Below, piece by piece: positions 36,761 through 47,880 of a stretch of DNA of 64,000 nucleotides. Under the pieces are notes generated by a model. It saw nothing but the letters and a program-made list of their open reading frames with translations. It was not told the origin of the DNA and ran no database searches. Numbering within the stretch: the first letter of the stretch is position 1; every line of letters starts with the position of its first letter. The position numbers and the translations under genes were made by a program. The DNA is from Homarus americanus (lineage: Eukaryota; Arthropoda; Malacostraca; Decapoda; Nephropidae). Location: positions 4,808,561 to 4,872,560 of the forward strand of contig NW_024724368.1 of NCBI RefSeq assembly GCF_018991925.1, read 5' to 3'.

Positions 36761-37563
36761 CTGAGGTCTGACAGAGAGTACGAAGGAGAGCATCAGTACT
36801 GTGAGAGGAAAAGTATAGGAACCCAGAGTGTGTATTTTGTGAGCTGAGAGTTGAAACCCAGATCGTGTGACCTGAGAACTGAGAGAAGGATCCCAGACCT
36901 TGTGTTTTGAGAGCTCGAGAGTGAGAATTAGGATCTCAGACTTCAGTATATGAGCTATGACTTATGAGTAAAAGATTAGGGTGTGATCCTATAGAGAAAA
37001 CCTCTAGGTGGGTAACATAGCTTAATACGCCTTCATGTGTTGCAATCTAAGGTCTGTGGAAGTAACCTTTCGTCTTGTGGTGGTCAAAGATGTGAAGGTG
37101 TGTTTGTCTATGCCCTTTGAGGAACAGAAGAACGCCTCCATATTTGTTTTCTAAGGAGGCGAGTTATATTCTCATCTTCTAAAGACGGAAATATATCTTC
37201 CTTTCAAGTGAAAAATGAAGAAAAAAGTTCTTTATTTATGTGTGTGTTCGTGTTCGTGGACAAACTATATGCAAGCAATACTTCCGTAATGTTACATATA
37301 TTAAAGTGCTGTCGATACTGTATACAGAATCACACCTCAAGAGTTTGGAGTTGAATCCGTCATCCCATAGTTCCATTAGCCACAACTCGCTCCTCCTTCA
37401 TCAAACATCGGGAAGAGTTAACACGCAAGTATGACGCAAGTTCCTATGATCTGGATGAAGTATGTGGTGGTGGCGACCTTCCGTGAGGGTGAGTGGCGAC
37501 CAACCTTGAAATTTTGAGCGTGTCAGCGAGGGGAGCGTTTCCGCGTGTCTTACGCCATAGTTC
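36760..37563. other. Non-coding sequence, no gene seen
   Basis: Degenerate GAGAGTGAGAACC/GTGTGTTTTGAGAGCT-type words occur at about 36775-36960. Nothing else is supported. Confidence 0.5.
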
Positions 37564-37825
37564 TTGTACCTGTGGATGAGTCTAAGGCCACACCTGTTGT
37601 ACCTGTGGATGAGTCTTAGGCCACACCTATTGTGGATGAGTCTTATGCCACACCTGTTGTGGATGAGTCTTATGCCACACCTGTTGTGGATGAGTCTTAT
37701 GCCACACCTGTTGTGGATGAGTCTTATGCCACACCTGTTGTGGATGAGTCTTAGGCCACACCTGTTGTGGATGTGTCTTAGGCCACACCTGTTGTGGATA
37801 TGTCTTAGGCCACACCTGTTATATT
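37564..37825. repeat. 27-bp minisatellite
   Basis: About nine tandem units of 27 bp, such as TGTGGATGAGTCTTATGCCA plus CACCTGT. The first units carry an extra ACC. Repeated frames on both strands are translations of it. Confidence 0.95.
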
Positions 37826-37879
37826 AACCTACACACCTCCAGAACACTTCTGTATCTTCTTTTGATTCTTCTTACTCTA

Positions 37880-39321
37880 ATTAATTATTACTCCCTCTTC
37901 CCCTTCTTCCTCCCAGCCCCCTCCCTCTTCCCTGCTCCCTTCTTCCCTCTTCGCGCTCTCTTTTTCTCCCTTTTTTCCATTCCTCCCTCTTCTCTCGTCA
38001 CTATCCCTTTCACACCGTACAGCCTGAGGCGACACCAACTTTCCTATTATGTACAGTGTTGGGGCTTCGCGCTTGCTCCCCCTCCACTCACACACAAATA
38101 AGAAAATAAGACAACAAATATCCAAGCAACGCGCGTTTATCGTTTAGGTCATCATCTAGGTCGCCTCTCTCCCTCTCGTCTCTCTCTCTCTCTCTCTCCC
38201 CTTCCTCTCCCCTCCCCACTCCCTCTTCTCCCTCCCCACCTCCCCATCTCACCTCCCCTTCCCTCCTCCCCCACAACGCACCGGTGACCACATATATATA
38301 TCATGTACAAATGACCCTCCTTCGGTTGTTGGCCCTGGAGGAGGAAGGGGGCAGAGGGAGGGAGGAAGGGGGAGGGAGAAGAGGAGGGAATTAGGTAAGG
38401 GAAGTGATGAGATGGTAGTGAAGGGCAAGAGATTATGGTGAGGGGTGGGGCGGTGGAGGGGTGTGGGGTGGTGGGGTGTGTGGTGGTGGGGGTGTGTGGG
38501 TGGTGGGGGTGTGTGGGTGGGTAGGGGTGTGGGTGTGAGGGTGTGTGGGTGGTGGGGGTGTGTGGGTAGTGAGTGTGTGGGGGAGAGCATAAAGATGGGG
38601 TAGGAATGCGGAGGTCAGCCCACGTGTCTAGTCCATTTCCTCAGTTCGTTTTATGCCTTTAAAAATAAAGCTTGAAGACCCTACCCCTCCCACCGCCCCG
38701 TGCCTTCATCACCACCACAGTCACCCTCCTCTCCACGCTAAACCCGGATCTAGGGATAGTGTGCTTAACTAAACCTGTGTTGTGTTGGGGATTCTCTTCT
38801 TCTTCTTGTTCTTCTTCTTCTTCTTCTTCCCGTCCGTCCAGATTTTCCTGTATTCTGTCTCGTCTCTGTATATAATTTTTTCCCTGTCTACCAATCAAAC
38901 TGACAGGCAACAACAGCCATCCTTCAGTGTTTTCCAAGCACCTGCAGGCGTACGTAAGGGAGACTTAGGTGTTCCTCCCTCCCCCTCTCCTTACCTCCCT
39001 CCTCTCTCCCTCCCTTCGACTCTCTCCCTCCTTCCATCCCTCCATCCCCACTTCATCTCCTCCTTTCTCACTCGACTCTCTCCCTTCCTGTTCGACTCTC
39101 TCACCGCGCTCGGCTCCCTCCCTCAGTAGGAACCACAGAATGACAGACAACCACACATAGATCCCCAAAAAGTAACCAAATTCTAACCTAACCTAACCTA
39201 ACCTAACCTAACCAAATTCTAACCTAACCTAACCTAACCTAACCTACCAACAACAACTAACTCAGTGTATGAGATGACCTCTATTATCTTAAACAAGAGT
39301 CCGTATATAGCCCGCCAACCA

Positions 39322-39361
<40 letters not shown>

Positions 39362-40050
39362 TCCTTCCTGCCTCCTCACTTCCTCCGCCTCCCTCCCTTC
39401 TCCACTCCTCCCTCCCCTTCCTCTACTCCCTACCTCCCCTTCCTCCTCCCTACCTCTCCCCTTCCTCACTCCTCCCCGCCTCTTCCCTCACTCCTCCTCA
39501 CCTTCCTCCTCCTCCCTCACCTTCCTCCTCTCCTTACCTTCCTCCTCCTCCCTTATCTTCCTCCTCCTCCCCTCACCTTCCTCTCCTCCCTCACCTTCCC
39601 TCCCTCCTCCCTTATCTTCCTCACTCCTCCCTCCCCACACCTTCTCCTCCTCCCTCACCTTCCTTCTCCTCCCTTATCTTCCTCCCTCCTCCCTCTTCCT
39701 TCCTCCTCTCCTCCCTTACCTTGCTCCTCCTCCCTCACCTTCCTCTCTCTCCCTCTTCATTTACTTCAATTATATTATCTCTTAGTTATATACGGCCTGT
39801 AACCAGTTAGTTATCACCAGTCACCGCTTGTTACCAGTTATTACCCCCCCCCCACGGTGTGTTATGTTACCACACCTTCCGCCCGCCACAACCTGACACC
39901 ATCTGACATCACCTGTTGCCATTTGATACCATCCTTTACTACCTATTACCATTTGACACCACATGACAACATCCTTCATCCGCTGACACCATCTCTTACC
40001 ACCTACCACCATCTGTTCTCGTCCTTTCTTCCTTTCGCACAGCTCGGAAT
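37880..40050. repeat. Cluster of homopyrimidine and homopurine tracts
   Basis: Long strand-asymmetric tracts: pyrimidine at about 37880-38000, 38165-38275, 38965-39125 and 39323-39770, and purine/GT-rich at about 38340-38590. The last pyrimidine block begins with (CT)n at 39324-39358. An AACCT array sits at 39181-39246. ACACCATCTGACA-like words recur at about 39885-40015. Serine/proline/leucine-rich frames up to 181 codons in these tracts are artefacts. Confidence 0.85.
39181..39246 (-). repeat. AACCT (TTAGG) pentamer array
   Basis: Two blocks of five AACCT units, each preceded by AAATTCT, so the array is itself duplicated. It matches the canonical arthropod telomere pentamer but is interstitial. 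Confidence 0.9.
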
Positions 40051-40051
40051 G

Positions 40052-40248
40052 TGACGTCACTATCAGCCGGACCCCTTCTTGTGTGACGTCACTCTCCCCC
40101 GCCTAGGTACCGGACCCTCTCTTAGGTGACGTCACAGACCCATACCTGACCCCGCCCTCAATCTGTGACGTCACTACTACATACCTCGGCATCTCACCAC
40201 CCACTGATCCGTGACGTCATAGTACTCCCGAAACGATTTGTAACGTCA
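40052..40248. promoter_or_regulatory. Cluster of five perfect CRE (TGACGTCA) sites
   Basis: Perfect TGACGTCA palindromes lie at 40052, 40084, 40127, 40166 and 40212. A sixth, near-match TAACGTCA, is at 40241. Spacings are 32, 43, 39, 46 and 29 bp. Flanking bases between sites are only loosely similar (ACCGGACC, CCGGACCC), so this is not a simple tandem repeat. CREs bind CREB/ATF-type bZIP factors. No promoter core or gene start is identified nearby, so the target gene is unknown. Confidence 0.6.
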
Positions 40249-40263
40249 GTTTTTTTTTTCACC

Positions 40264-40440
40264 ACCGTGGGCCGGGTGGTGGTCTCTGGGCCTGATTATG
40301 GTCTCCGTGGGCCAGGTGAGGGCCGGATTGTGGTCTCCGTGGATCGGGTGGTAGTGTCCAGGCGCCGGATGAAGAGGACAATTAAGCAACACTGCTGGGT
40401 GCATCTTACAGGCGGGGAGTCCCCGTCTCAGGTGAACCTG
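40264..40440 (+). promoter_or_regulatory. GC-rich region with kappaB-like palindrome
   Basis: Degenerate repeats of GTGGTCTCCGTGGGCCGGGT (about 40265-40365) are followed by GGGGAGTCCCC (40414-40424), a perfect palindrome matching the Rel/NF-kappaB/Dorsal consensus, and CAGGTGAACCTG (40429-40440), also palindromic. It lies directly downstream of the CRE cluster and stands out from the AT-rich surroundings. Function is inferred. Confidence 0.35.
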
Positions 40441-40989
40441 TTGTTGTGGAGCCAATTACTGCCTCAACTACCTGCACCACCCCACGTCCAGCCCCTCACG
40501 CCCCCCATCCCCCCCCCTCTCTCTCTCTCCACCCCCTGAACACTATTTTTCGACACCCTCTTCCTCCTCTTAAGTAACTGCTTCCCTCTCCTTCCCCGCT
40601 CTTGAGTCTTCCTCTTTTCATCTCCCCATCCCCCCCTTCCTCCCTCCTCCACATACCTCCAACAACCTCCCTCCACACTCCAGTGCTCCAACTAATCGCA
40701 GCATCCTCTTCCTCTTCCTTCCTCTCTTCTTCCTCCCATCCCCTCCCCCTCCACCATTAATACTCCCCCTCCCCCCATTCTCGTCACTGCTCCTCCTCCT
40801 CCTCGTGTGACAGTGATATGATTGACCCCCTGATCAGGTTGCCTCCTAATATAACCATGGTATCAGTGATTAGTTTTGCTTAGTCTCTCACGGTGCGACG
40901 CCTAGTGTGTAACAAAGTGATCGATCTTGTATAGTGTGTGACGTGGGGAGAGATGTGAAAAGACTAAAAGAAAAACAAAAGAGCCAGAA

Positions 40990-41036
40990 ATACATACATA
41001 CATACATACATACATACATACATACATACATACATA
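40990..41036. repeat. (CATA)n microsatellite
   Basis: About 11-12 units of CATA; a similar tract is at 46950-47000. Confidence 0.95.
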
Positions 41037-41159
41037 GCGAGGTATATATACACAGACAGACAGACTCAACGTATATACCCAACGTCAATATGGTCACTGT
41101 TGTTCCCTCCGTATCTATATTTTGCTGTGCTAAATAAACTGTTTCATTCATAGCAATAG

Positions 41160-41745
41160 TCTAATCTACCCACCTGTCTAATCTACCCACCTGTCTAATC
41201 TACCCACCTGTCTAATCTACCCACCTGTCTAATCTATCCACCTGTCTAATCTATCCACCTGTCTAATCTACCCACCTGTCTAATCTACCCACCTGTCTAA
41301 TCTACCCACCTGTCTAATCTACCCACCTGTCTAATCTATCCACCTGTCTACTCTCCCCACCTGTCTAATCTATCCACCTGTCTAATCTATCCACCTGTCT
41401 AATCTATCCACCTGTCTACTCTTCCCACCTGTCTACTCTTCCCACCTGTCTAATCTACCCACCTGTCTACTCTACCCACCTGTCTACTCTACCCTGTAAC
41501 TACCCACCTGTCTATCCTCCATGTCTAATCTATCCACCTGTCCAATCTATCACCTGTCCATCCACCTGTATCTATCCACCTGTATCTACCCACCTGTCTA
41601 CTCCTACCCACCTGTCCACTCTACACCTGTCTAATCTACCCACCTGTCTAATCTATCCACCTGTAATCTATCCACCTGTCTACTCTCCCCACCGCAATAC
41701 ATCTCCAACTGTCTAATCTACCCACCTGTCTAATCTATCCACCTG
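41160..41745. repeat. 17-bp minisatellite
   Basis: Roughly 34 tandem copies of a 17-bp unit, CTAATCTACCCACCTGT, with ACC/TCC and AAT/ACT variants. The array becomes irregular after about 41490. It is free of non-repeat sequence. Confidence 0.96.
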
Positions 41746-41859
41746 TAATCTACAGGTGACGGGCACACAGGTCGAATGTACTCCAGCGTTAATTGTGACT
41801 GTTTTATCACCAGCGGGAATTACTGATAACCTACTGAAAATTTTGCTCACACGCCTTTT

Positions 41860-42025
41860 TAGGAGGTGGGGGGAGGGAGGGTGAGGAGGGTGGTGGTGGT
41901 GGGGTGGGGTAGGGTAGGGGTAGGTGAGGGGAGGAGGGGAGGGGTGGGGAGATGGAAGAGGGTTGTGGAGAGAGGGAGGGAGGAGAAATATATGGAGAAA
42001 GGGATGGAGAAGAAAGGAGAAGAAA

Positions 42026-42073
<48 letters not shown>

Positions 42074-42130
42074 TATATGGAACAGGAGAGAGAGGATGAA
42101 CAGGAGAGAGAGAGGGGGGGGGGTAGGTTA
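41860..42130. repeat. Homopurine tract with (GA)n
   Basis: GGGTGAGG/GGTGGGG words pass into AGAAGGAG and then (GA)n at about 42031-42071. It is the purine counterpart of the pyrimidine tracts at 38-40 kb. Confidence 0.93.
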
Positions 42131-42277
42131 TGATTGAGCGGACTGTAATTTTTAAATATCCCCACAAACTATTATCAGGGAACCTTTTTATGTAAGGGAT
42201 GGTGGCGGTGGTTTTATGGGAGCGGTTGAGGATTTAAGGAAGGAGGTGACAGAAGGGAGGAGTTGAGGGGGTGTTGT

Positions 42278-44849
42278 CAGGCCGGATTTACCAATAGACC
42301 ATTGAACCTAGGCCCACCGGTATCTGGGGCCCACTGAATGCAGCGTGCCAGTATAATCTTGTTTCTAATCTTGTTTCAAGTATTGCACCAGTATTTCATT
42401 ATATAATATATTCTAGCCACAAGGGCCCCTGTACAATAGAGTATAGGGCCCAGTATGAAGACCCTGTACAATAAGTATAGGGCCGGAGTATCAGGGCCCC
42501 TGTACAATAAGTATGGGACCATAGTGGTCTTCAACTGGTGGGCCATGGGGTGGGTTCTCAGGTGGGCCACGGACTGGGCCCTATAGTAAATGAAAATAAA
42601 ATAAAATAAGAAAAAAATTATATACTGTATACATTTTTCAAATGTCTGTGTCCCACCATCGATCTAACTCTATCTATACATATATACTGGAGAGGTTGAA
42701 ACTTCAGAGTGCCTTGACGTGTTAGAGACAGGATCGTTTCGTTCAGTACGTGTCAGGGTTACCTTTGGTTTGCTGACAGCTCGCTCAACCAGTCAGTATC
42801 TTCTCAGCCTCAGCTCAGTGATATTTTATATTGTGTGGCAGCACTTATTATTTACTAATGATATTTTACATGTTGCATTAAATGGACTTCAGTGTTATTA
42901 TGCGTGTTTTTGTGTCTATTTTTGTGATATTTGGTATCTCTTATGAACACACTATTTTTTGCTTATATTATTCTTGGGGGATTCTCATGCGATAAATATG
43001 TCGTCCCTGAAAAAAAAATAATATCTGAGTGGCTCACAAAAGAAAGTTGAGAAAGCAGCCAAAAGCTGCACAACTGCAATCAGTTCCAAAAGCTGACAAC
43101 ATTTTTTAAACCAAAAAGGAGATTCAGAGCCAAGTACCAGTGACAGTAAACTCCAGGGATGACACAGTAGATGTTCACTTTTAGTGATTCCAGATGATGA
43201 GCGAGGTCAGCTGAGTCACAGTCACAGAGATTAAGTAAATCAACACCCACAGCAATGGAAGTACCACCTGTGGGCTGAAGCTTCACCACGATTCATCTCA
43301 GTTGACTTATAAGAAACATCCTGTGGAACAAGGTGTCAGTGTTGATTTGTGTGTATCAAGTGATCCAGCTGACTGGCTGACAATTGATGATAAACTGATT
43401 GAGTATTTACTAAACCTTCCTCTTGATCTAAATTGTGAACAAGGTGACTTCTCAAGATCTGCAAGAAGTGAAAATGTGGGTGAAACGGAAAGAGTTCGAT
43501 ATGTGCCCCAATCCTTGTTTGCACGTCAAATGGCAAATGCTGAAAAAGTTAAAAGGGAATGGCTTGTGTATTCTCCAAAAACTGGAGATGTATTTTGTGT
43601 TCCCTGCAAGCTATTCAGCAAGCAAGTCTCATTGTTTACTAGTGGGTTTAGCGACTGGAAAAACTGCCAGCGTAGAGTTGCTGAACATGAAAGTAGCAAA
43701 GAGCATAAAATCTCATTTACTACTTGGTGTGTGAGGGTAATTACAGCAAGGCAAATTGATTCCACTTTGGCTTTGCAAGTAGAATTGGAGAGAAAATACT
43801 GGAAAGAAGTTCTATTGCGCATAGTTGAAACACTAAAATTTTTAACATCAAGAGGTCTTCCTCTCAGAGGTAGTGATGAAAGAATAGGCTCTAGTAACAA
43901 TGTTAACTACCTTGGAGTACTGGAACTCCTGGCAAAATTTGACCCTTTTCTTGCACAGCATCTGGAGAAGTATGGTGCTGTAGGTAGTGGAAAGACTTCA
44001 TCTCTCTCAAAAACGATTTGCGAGGAAATGGTCAATCTGATGGCTGAAGAAATTCACTCAATTATCATAAGTGAAGTGAAACAAGCCAAATATTATTCAG
44101 TTAGTGTAGATTCCACACCGGATGTTAGTCATACTGACCAACTTACATTCATAGTTCGTTATGTCAAACCTGATGGCAAACCTGTTGAGCGATTTCTAAA
44201 GTTCATAGACATACATGACCATGGTGCAGAGAGCATAGCCTCAACTGTTGTACAGTTAATTAAAGATGTTGGTCTTGATTTGAGTGACATGAGAGATTGA
44301 GAGGGCAGAGTTATGACAATGCTGCCAATATGTCAGGCATTTACACTGGTCTCCAAGCCAGAATAAAGGCTATGAATCCCCTGGCATATTATGTCCCTTG
44401 TGCAGGTCACTCCTTGAACCTTGTAGGAACATCAGCTGCCAGCAGTTGCCTTGGGTCTGTTTCATATTCCAGATTTTTGCAAGCCTTATACAACTTCTTC
44501 TCAGCCTCCACATATAGATGGGATCACTTGAAAGCTGTACTACCTGCTGAAGGGATTGTAGTGAAATCCCTTTCAGAAACTCGCTGGAGTGCGAGGGCTG
44601 ATGCTGTTAAAGCAGTGTTTTTACATTACCTTGAGATAAAGTCAGCACTGGAGAACATATGTTCTGACAGTCGACAGACTGTGGCTACAAAGCTTGAAGG
44701 TGAAGGCCTCATAAGACAAATGGAAGCATTTGAAACAGCATTTCTTACTGTAATATGGTATAAGATCTTAACATGCAAACATTTCTATAAATTTGGGGGC
44801 CCACTGATGAGTTTGGCCTGGGGCCCACAAGTAGATAAATCCAGCCCTG
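42278..44849 (+). mobile_element. hAT transposon (ZMYM1-like) with TIRs and 8-bp TSD
   Basis: The left terminus CAGGCCGGATTTACC is matched inversely by the right terminus GATAAATCCAGCCCTG (reverse complement CAGGGCTGGATTTATC), with one G missing on the left. A perfect 8-bp target duplication GGTGTTGT flanks it (42270-42277 and 44850-44857). Subterminal GGGGCCCAC words occur at both ends. Length is 2572 bp. The 5' non-coding region (42300-42990) carries repeated GGGCCCCTGTACAATA phrases and a second hAT-like terminus phrase at about 42511-42560. The element contains a broken transposase ORF and has lost the C-terminal dimerisation region, so it is a defective copy. Confidence 0.92.
42998..44765 (+). 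pseudogene. hAT transposase, zinc-finger MYM-type protein 1-like, inactivated
   Basis: The N-terminal region from the ATG at 42998 is decayed, with several frame breaks over about 43010-43290. A clean frame then runs from 43302 to 44300 (TYKKHPVEQGVSVD ...). It includes a TTF-type zinc finger (WLVYSPKTGDVFCVPCKLFS, then CQRRVAEHESSKEH) and a DUF4371/RNase H-like region with SVSVDSTPDVSHTDQLTFIV. A one-base deletion near 44293-44298 shifts the frame, and the next frame continues RGQSYDNAANMSG ... VPCAGHSLNLVG ... SETRWSARADAV. The aspartates in VDSTPD and SYDNA are the expected first catalytic residues. The reading ends at about 44755 where the 3' terminal region is joined, so the hATC dimerisation domain and the last catalytic residue region are missing. 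Confidence 0.9.
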
Positions 44850-44857
44850 GGTGTTGT

Positions 44858-45190
44858 GGTGGTGGAGGGGGACAGAAGGGGTGTTGAGGGGGTGGGGGCA
44901 GTGGCATTTTACTTTTACCAGGGAATCCCCGGGGTAATTCTTGGAGTGATGTGTAGAAAGTATTTATTTATTTATTTTTTTAAGATCCAACTCAAGTAGA
45001 TGGAGTTAGGTTAGGTTAAGGTAGATAGGTTAGGTTAGATAAAGTTTGGTTAGGTTAAGGTTATGTTAAGTAAGGTTAGGTTAAGGTTATGTTAGGTTAG
45101 ATAAAGTTAGGTTAGGTTAAGGTTATGTTAAGTAAGGTTAGGTTAAGTAAAGATCAAGGTTACGTAAAGGTTTAGGTTAAAATCTCAGAT
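44858..45190 (+). repeat. TTAGG/TTAAGG degenerate array
   Basis: After a short G-rich stretch, GGTTAGGTTAAGGT and AGATAAAGTTAGGTT words fill about 45005-45180. TTAGG variants again occur beside mobile sequences, here just before a pogo-like module. Confidence 0.85.
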
Positions 45191-45385
45191 TACAGGAAAC
45201 CTCTATTTAACGGACTATATAGAGAAGAAAGTTCTTTATATCGATTTCCCTTTAGATGTGAAACTTCCATCATATGAACTATGATATAGAGATGAAAGTC
45301 CGTTATATCGCGAGTCCGTTAGATTTGACCCGCATATAACGGATTATACGGAGAGAGAAGTCCGTTATATGGAGGTTTCACTGTA
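45191..45385. mobile_element. pogo-like terminal-module element, locus 3
   Basis: Begins TACAGGAAACCTCTATTTAA and ends ATATGGAGGTTTCACTGTA, a terminal inverted repeat flanked by TA. The interior holds alternating CGGACTATATAG and GTCCGTTATATCG modules. Confidence 0.75.
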
Positions 45386-45446
45386 GTCAAAAACTGTACC
45401 TCATCCTTGCTAATAAAGACGATTAATTCTTACTGGAATCGGTATT

Positions 45447-45565
45447 ATTGTGAGGGAGAGGAGAGACGGTATTGTGTGGGAGAGGAGAGATGGTATTGTG
45501 TAGGAGAGGAGAGATGGTATTGTGTGGGAGAGGAGAGATGGTATTGTGTGGGAGAGGAGAGACGG
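45447..45565. repeat. 24-bp minisatellite
   Basis: Five tandem units of GTATTGTGTGGGAGAGGAGA plus GATG. Confidence 0.95.
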
Positions 45566-45689
45566 AGAAGAGACGAAATATAATGTAAGGGGAGACGATA
45601 CTGAAGTAAACATTAGTAAACAAAACGTACAATTAAGAATAACGGGAAGCAGGACGTGTTGGATGATGATGGGTGAAGAGTAGAGACGT

Positions 45690-45859
45690 GTGTGGGGGAG
45701 ATAAGGAACGGGAAGAGGAGGAGGAGGAGGAAGAAGAAGAACGAAAGGGGTGGAGGAGAAGACAATGGGTGAAGAGTGTTGTAAAATTCGTGGCGGGCGG
45801 CGAGAGGTTCAGGGGAGTTCCTGGAGCTTTCACACCACGGATGAGGGGAGTCTTGCTGT

Positions 45860-45901
<42 letters not shown>
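45690..45901. repeat. Purine patch and (CT)n microsatellite
   Basis: A GGA/AGA-rich tract at about 45710-45770 and (CT)n at about 45861-45901. Between them is ordinary sequence without a supported gene. Confidence 0.9.
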
Positions 45902-45904
<3 letters not shown>

Positions 45905-45928
45905 CTGTAGGTTTGGACATAGACGATA

Positions 45929-46110
45929 CAGTGAAACCTCCATATAATCCGTTAGATGGAGGTTTCATATCTAACGGACCTTCAATATAACGGATTTTCA
46001 TATCCATATAGTCTTCCTGAACCACGAACCCTGAGATTCTGAATCATGAATCCGAAACATCCGTGGACAGGATCGTGCATCAGTCTGATGCTTCGGGTTC
46101 GCGAAGGGGA
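45929..46110. mobile_element. pogo-like module (locus 4) abutting a half foldback MITE
   Basis: TACAGTGAAACCTCCATATA ... TCTAACGGACC ... ATATAACGG runs to about 46012. It continues directly into CTTCCTGAACCACGAACCC ... CTGATGCTTCGGGTTCG, a half copy of the foldback element at 34228-34410. The composite suggests insertion or recombination between the two families. Confidence 0.6.
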
Positions 46111-47870
46111 ATTTTGTTTCGAATGATGAAGAAACCACAAAAGAATCCTCCTTCTCTTCCCCCATAAATGTTAAATCACTTTGTGTGAGTCTTTGTCCCT
46201 GTAATTAAGGGATCGACGAAGTTCATGGTCGTAAGGCACTCTCAAGGGTTACAGACCAATGGAATTACTTAAAAAAATTTTAAGGGCCGGGAATTCCCCA
46301 GATGTTATGCAATTATTGTAATTATGATGATGGTCTCTCGTAGTGCCGCAGGGTACCTCTGTGTGTGTGTGTGTGTATGCATGTGTGCTTGCGCATTGTG
46401 TCTGTCTCATACTAGGTGTTGGCTTGAGGGCGGAAACCAATTTTGTCCCTATTTCCGGCAGATGAATTAAAATTTAGGAAGGAAAAAACCACGTCAGTTT
46501 CACGTTAAGTTGACAGGAAATCACAACTCAGGTCTCGGCTTAATTATGGGAACACCGGATATAACAAATTAATAATATAATTAGAAGTTAGGTTAGATTA
46601 AGTTAGGTTAGGTTAGTTATAATTAGGTTAGGTTACGTTAGTTAAAATTAGGTTAGGCTATTATTTAACATCTCAGCCACGAAAGTTAAATAAGGTTTTC
46701 AATCGCCTTTCGTAACGAGATGCCGCTGTCAAATTGCTCCCCCGTTAATGGTTCATATATATACAATGTCTATATGTCTCCCGACTTAAAAATTACTTCT
46801 GACGTCATTGAGTAAAAGGTTAAGATAATACCAGGTTTTCGGGGTCTTTAAAAGGTGTTTACATTACGAGGCGGGAAATTGTTTGGGTGGTACAGGAGGC
46901 GGAGGAACACTGCCTGACCCCTGCCTTGCCTTGCCTTGCCTTGCCCAGCACATACATACATACATACATACATACATACATACATACATACATACATACA
47001 GTCCAGTTGAGGTATATACAAAAGTATAAATAGATAGATGTACAATATGGTTGACGTATACATAGAAAAATCAAGTCGGAATGTTAAACTGTTGAAATTT
47101 GTCGCCTTACAAATACTGTATTGATATTGTCTTACAAACATTAACACAGACCGTGACGTAGAAAACTGATGACGTGTGTGTGTTAATGGATAGAAGGTGG
47201 GTACATGGCGACACTCTCAGGACCTCTTACTTACCGGAACTACGTAGGACTTTGGAGCTTGGGTTTGAGGCTCCTATAGGACTCCAGGATCTTAGACAGG
47301 ACCTGTGTAGAGGGGATCCAGTATCATGTGGAATCCCTTTGCCCATGGGTTCATTCTCTGAGTATGTGTTGGGTTCAAAAATTACACCTGAAGGGGTAGG
47401 AATCAGGTCTATGGGGACCTGTGGCGGGGGAGTCAGGTTCACCGTCAGCACCTGTGTTACCTGAGGACCTGTTGTGGAGGTCTCGAGTGCTCCATCAATA
47501 GAACCTTTGCCTCGGGGTTAGGTTATACTACACGGGGAAGGTTAGGTTGGGTTAAATTAGGTTAGGTTAAGTTATTACTACACGAGGGGGGGGGGGAATA
47601 TATCGATTCAGGTCCAGCTTACTACTGCTTTGCTTATCAGTGAATTATTATTACTCCTTCTCTGTGGAGTCACTGGGAGGTTATAATCTTGGGTTTCTCC
47701 GTCAGGTTTAAGTGAGAAAACAACCATAAATTCTCCAGACATAACCCTTCGACAAGGAGGAAGATTTAGGGTATAGATATGACAACTAATTTTAGTTCAG
47801 TAGTTGTTCTGGTCTCTGGTGTACAAATCACACCCAAAAAACTATCTATACGATTTTGTGTGAAACAATC
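46111..47870. other. Intergenic or intronic sequence, no gene seen
   Basis: TTAGG-like words occur at about 46585-46655 and 47518-47572, CCTTG pentamers at about 46922-46945, and (CATA)n at about 46950-47000. A 96-codon frame at 47174-47464 starts in unremarkable sequence, lacks motifs and is not called. Confidence 0.5.
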
Positions 47871-47880
47871 TGACACAAAA

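Noticed and set aside
39181..39246. Telomere end
   Set aside because: Only about ten AACCT units, interstitial and flanked by ordinary sequence; other arrays in the window belong to a mobile family.
39265..39810. 181-codon serine/proline/leucine frame
   Set aside because: A homopyrimidine tract lacks stop codons by composition; no start context, splice sites or non-repeat sequence.
47174..47464. 96-codon frame with fairly balanced composition
   Set aside because: No recognisable motif, no donor or acceptor at sensible positions, and repeated AGGACCT words suggest non-coding sequence.
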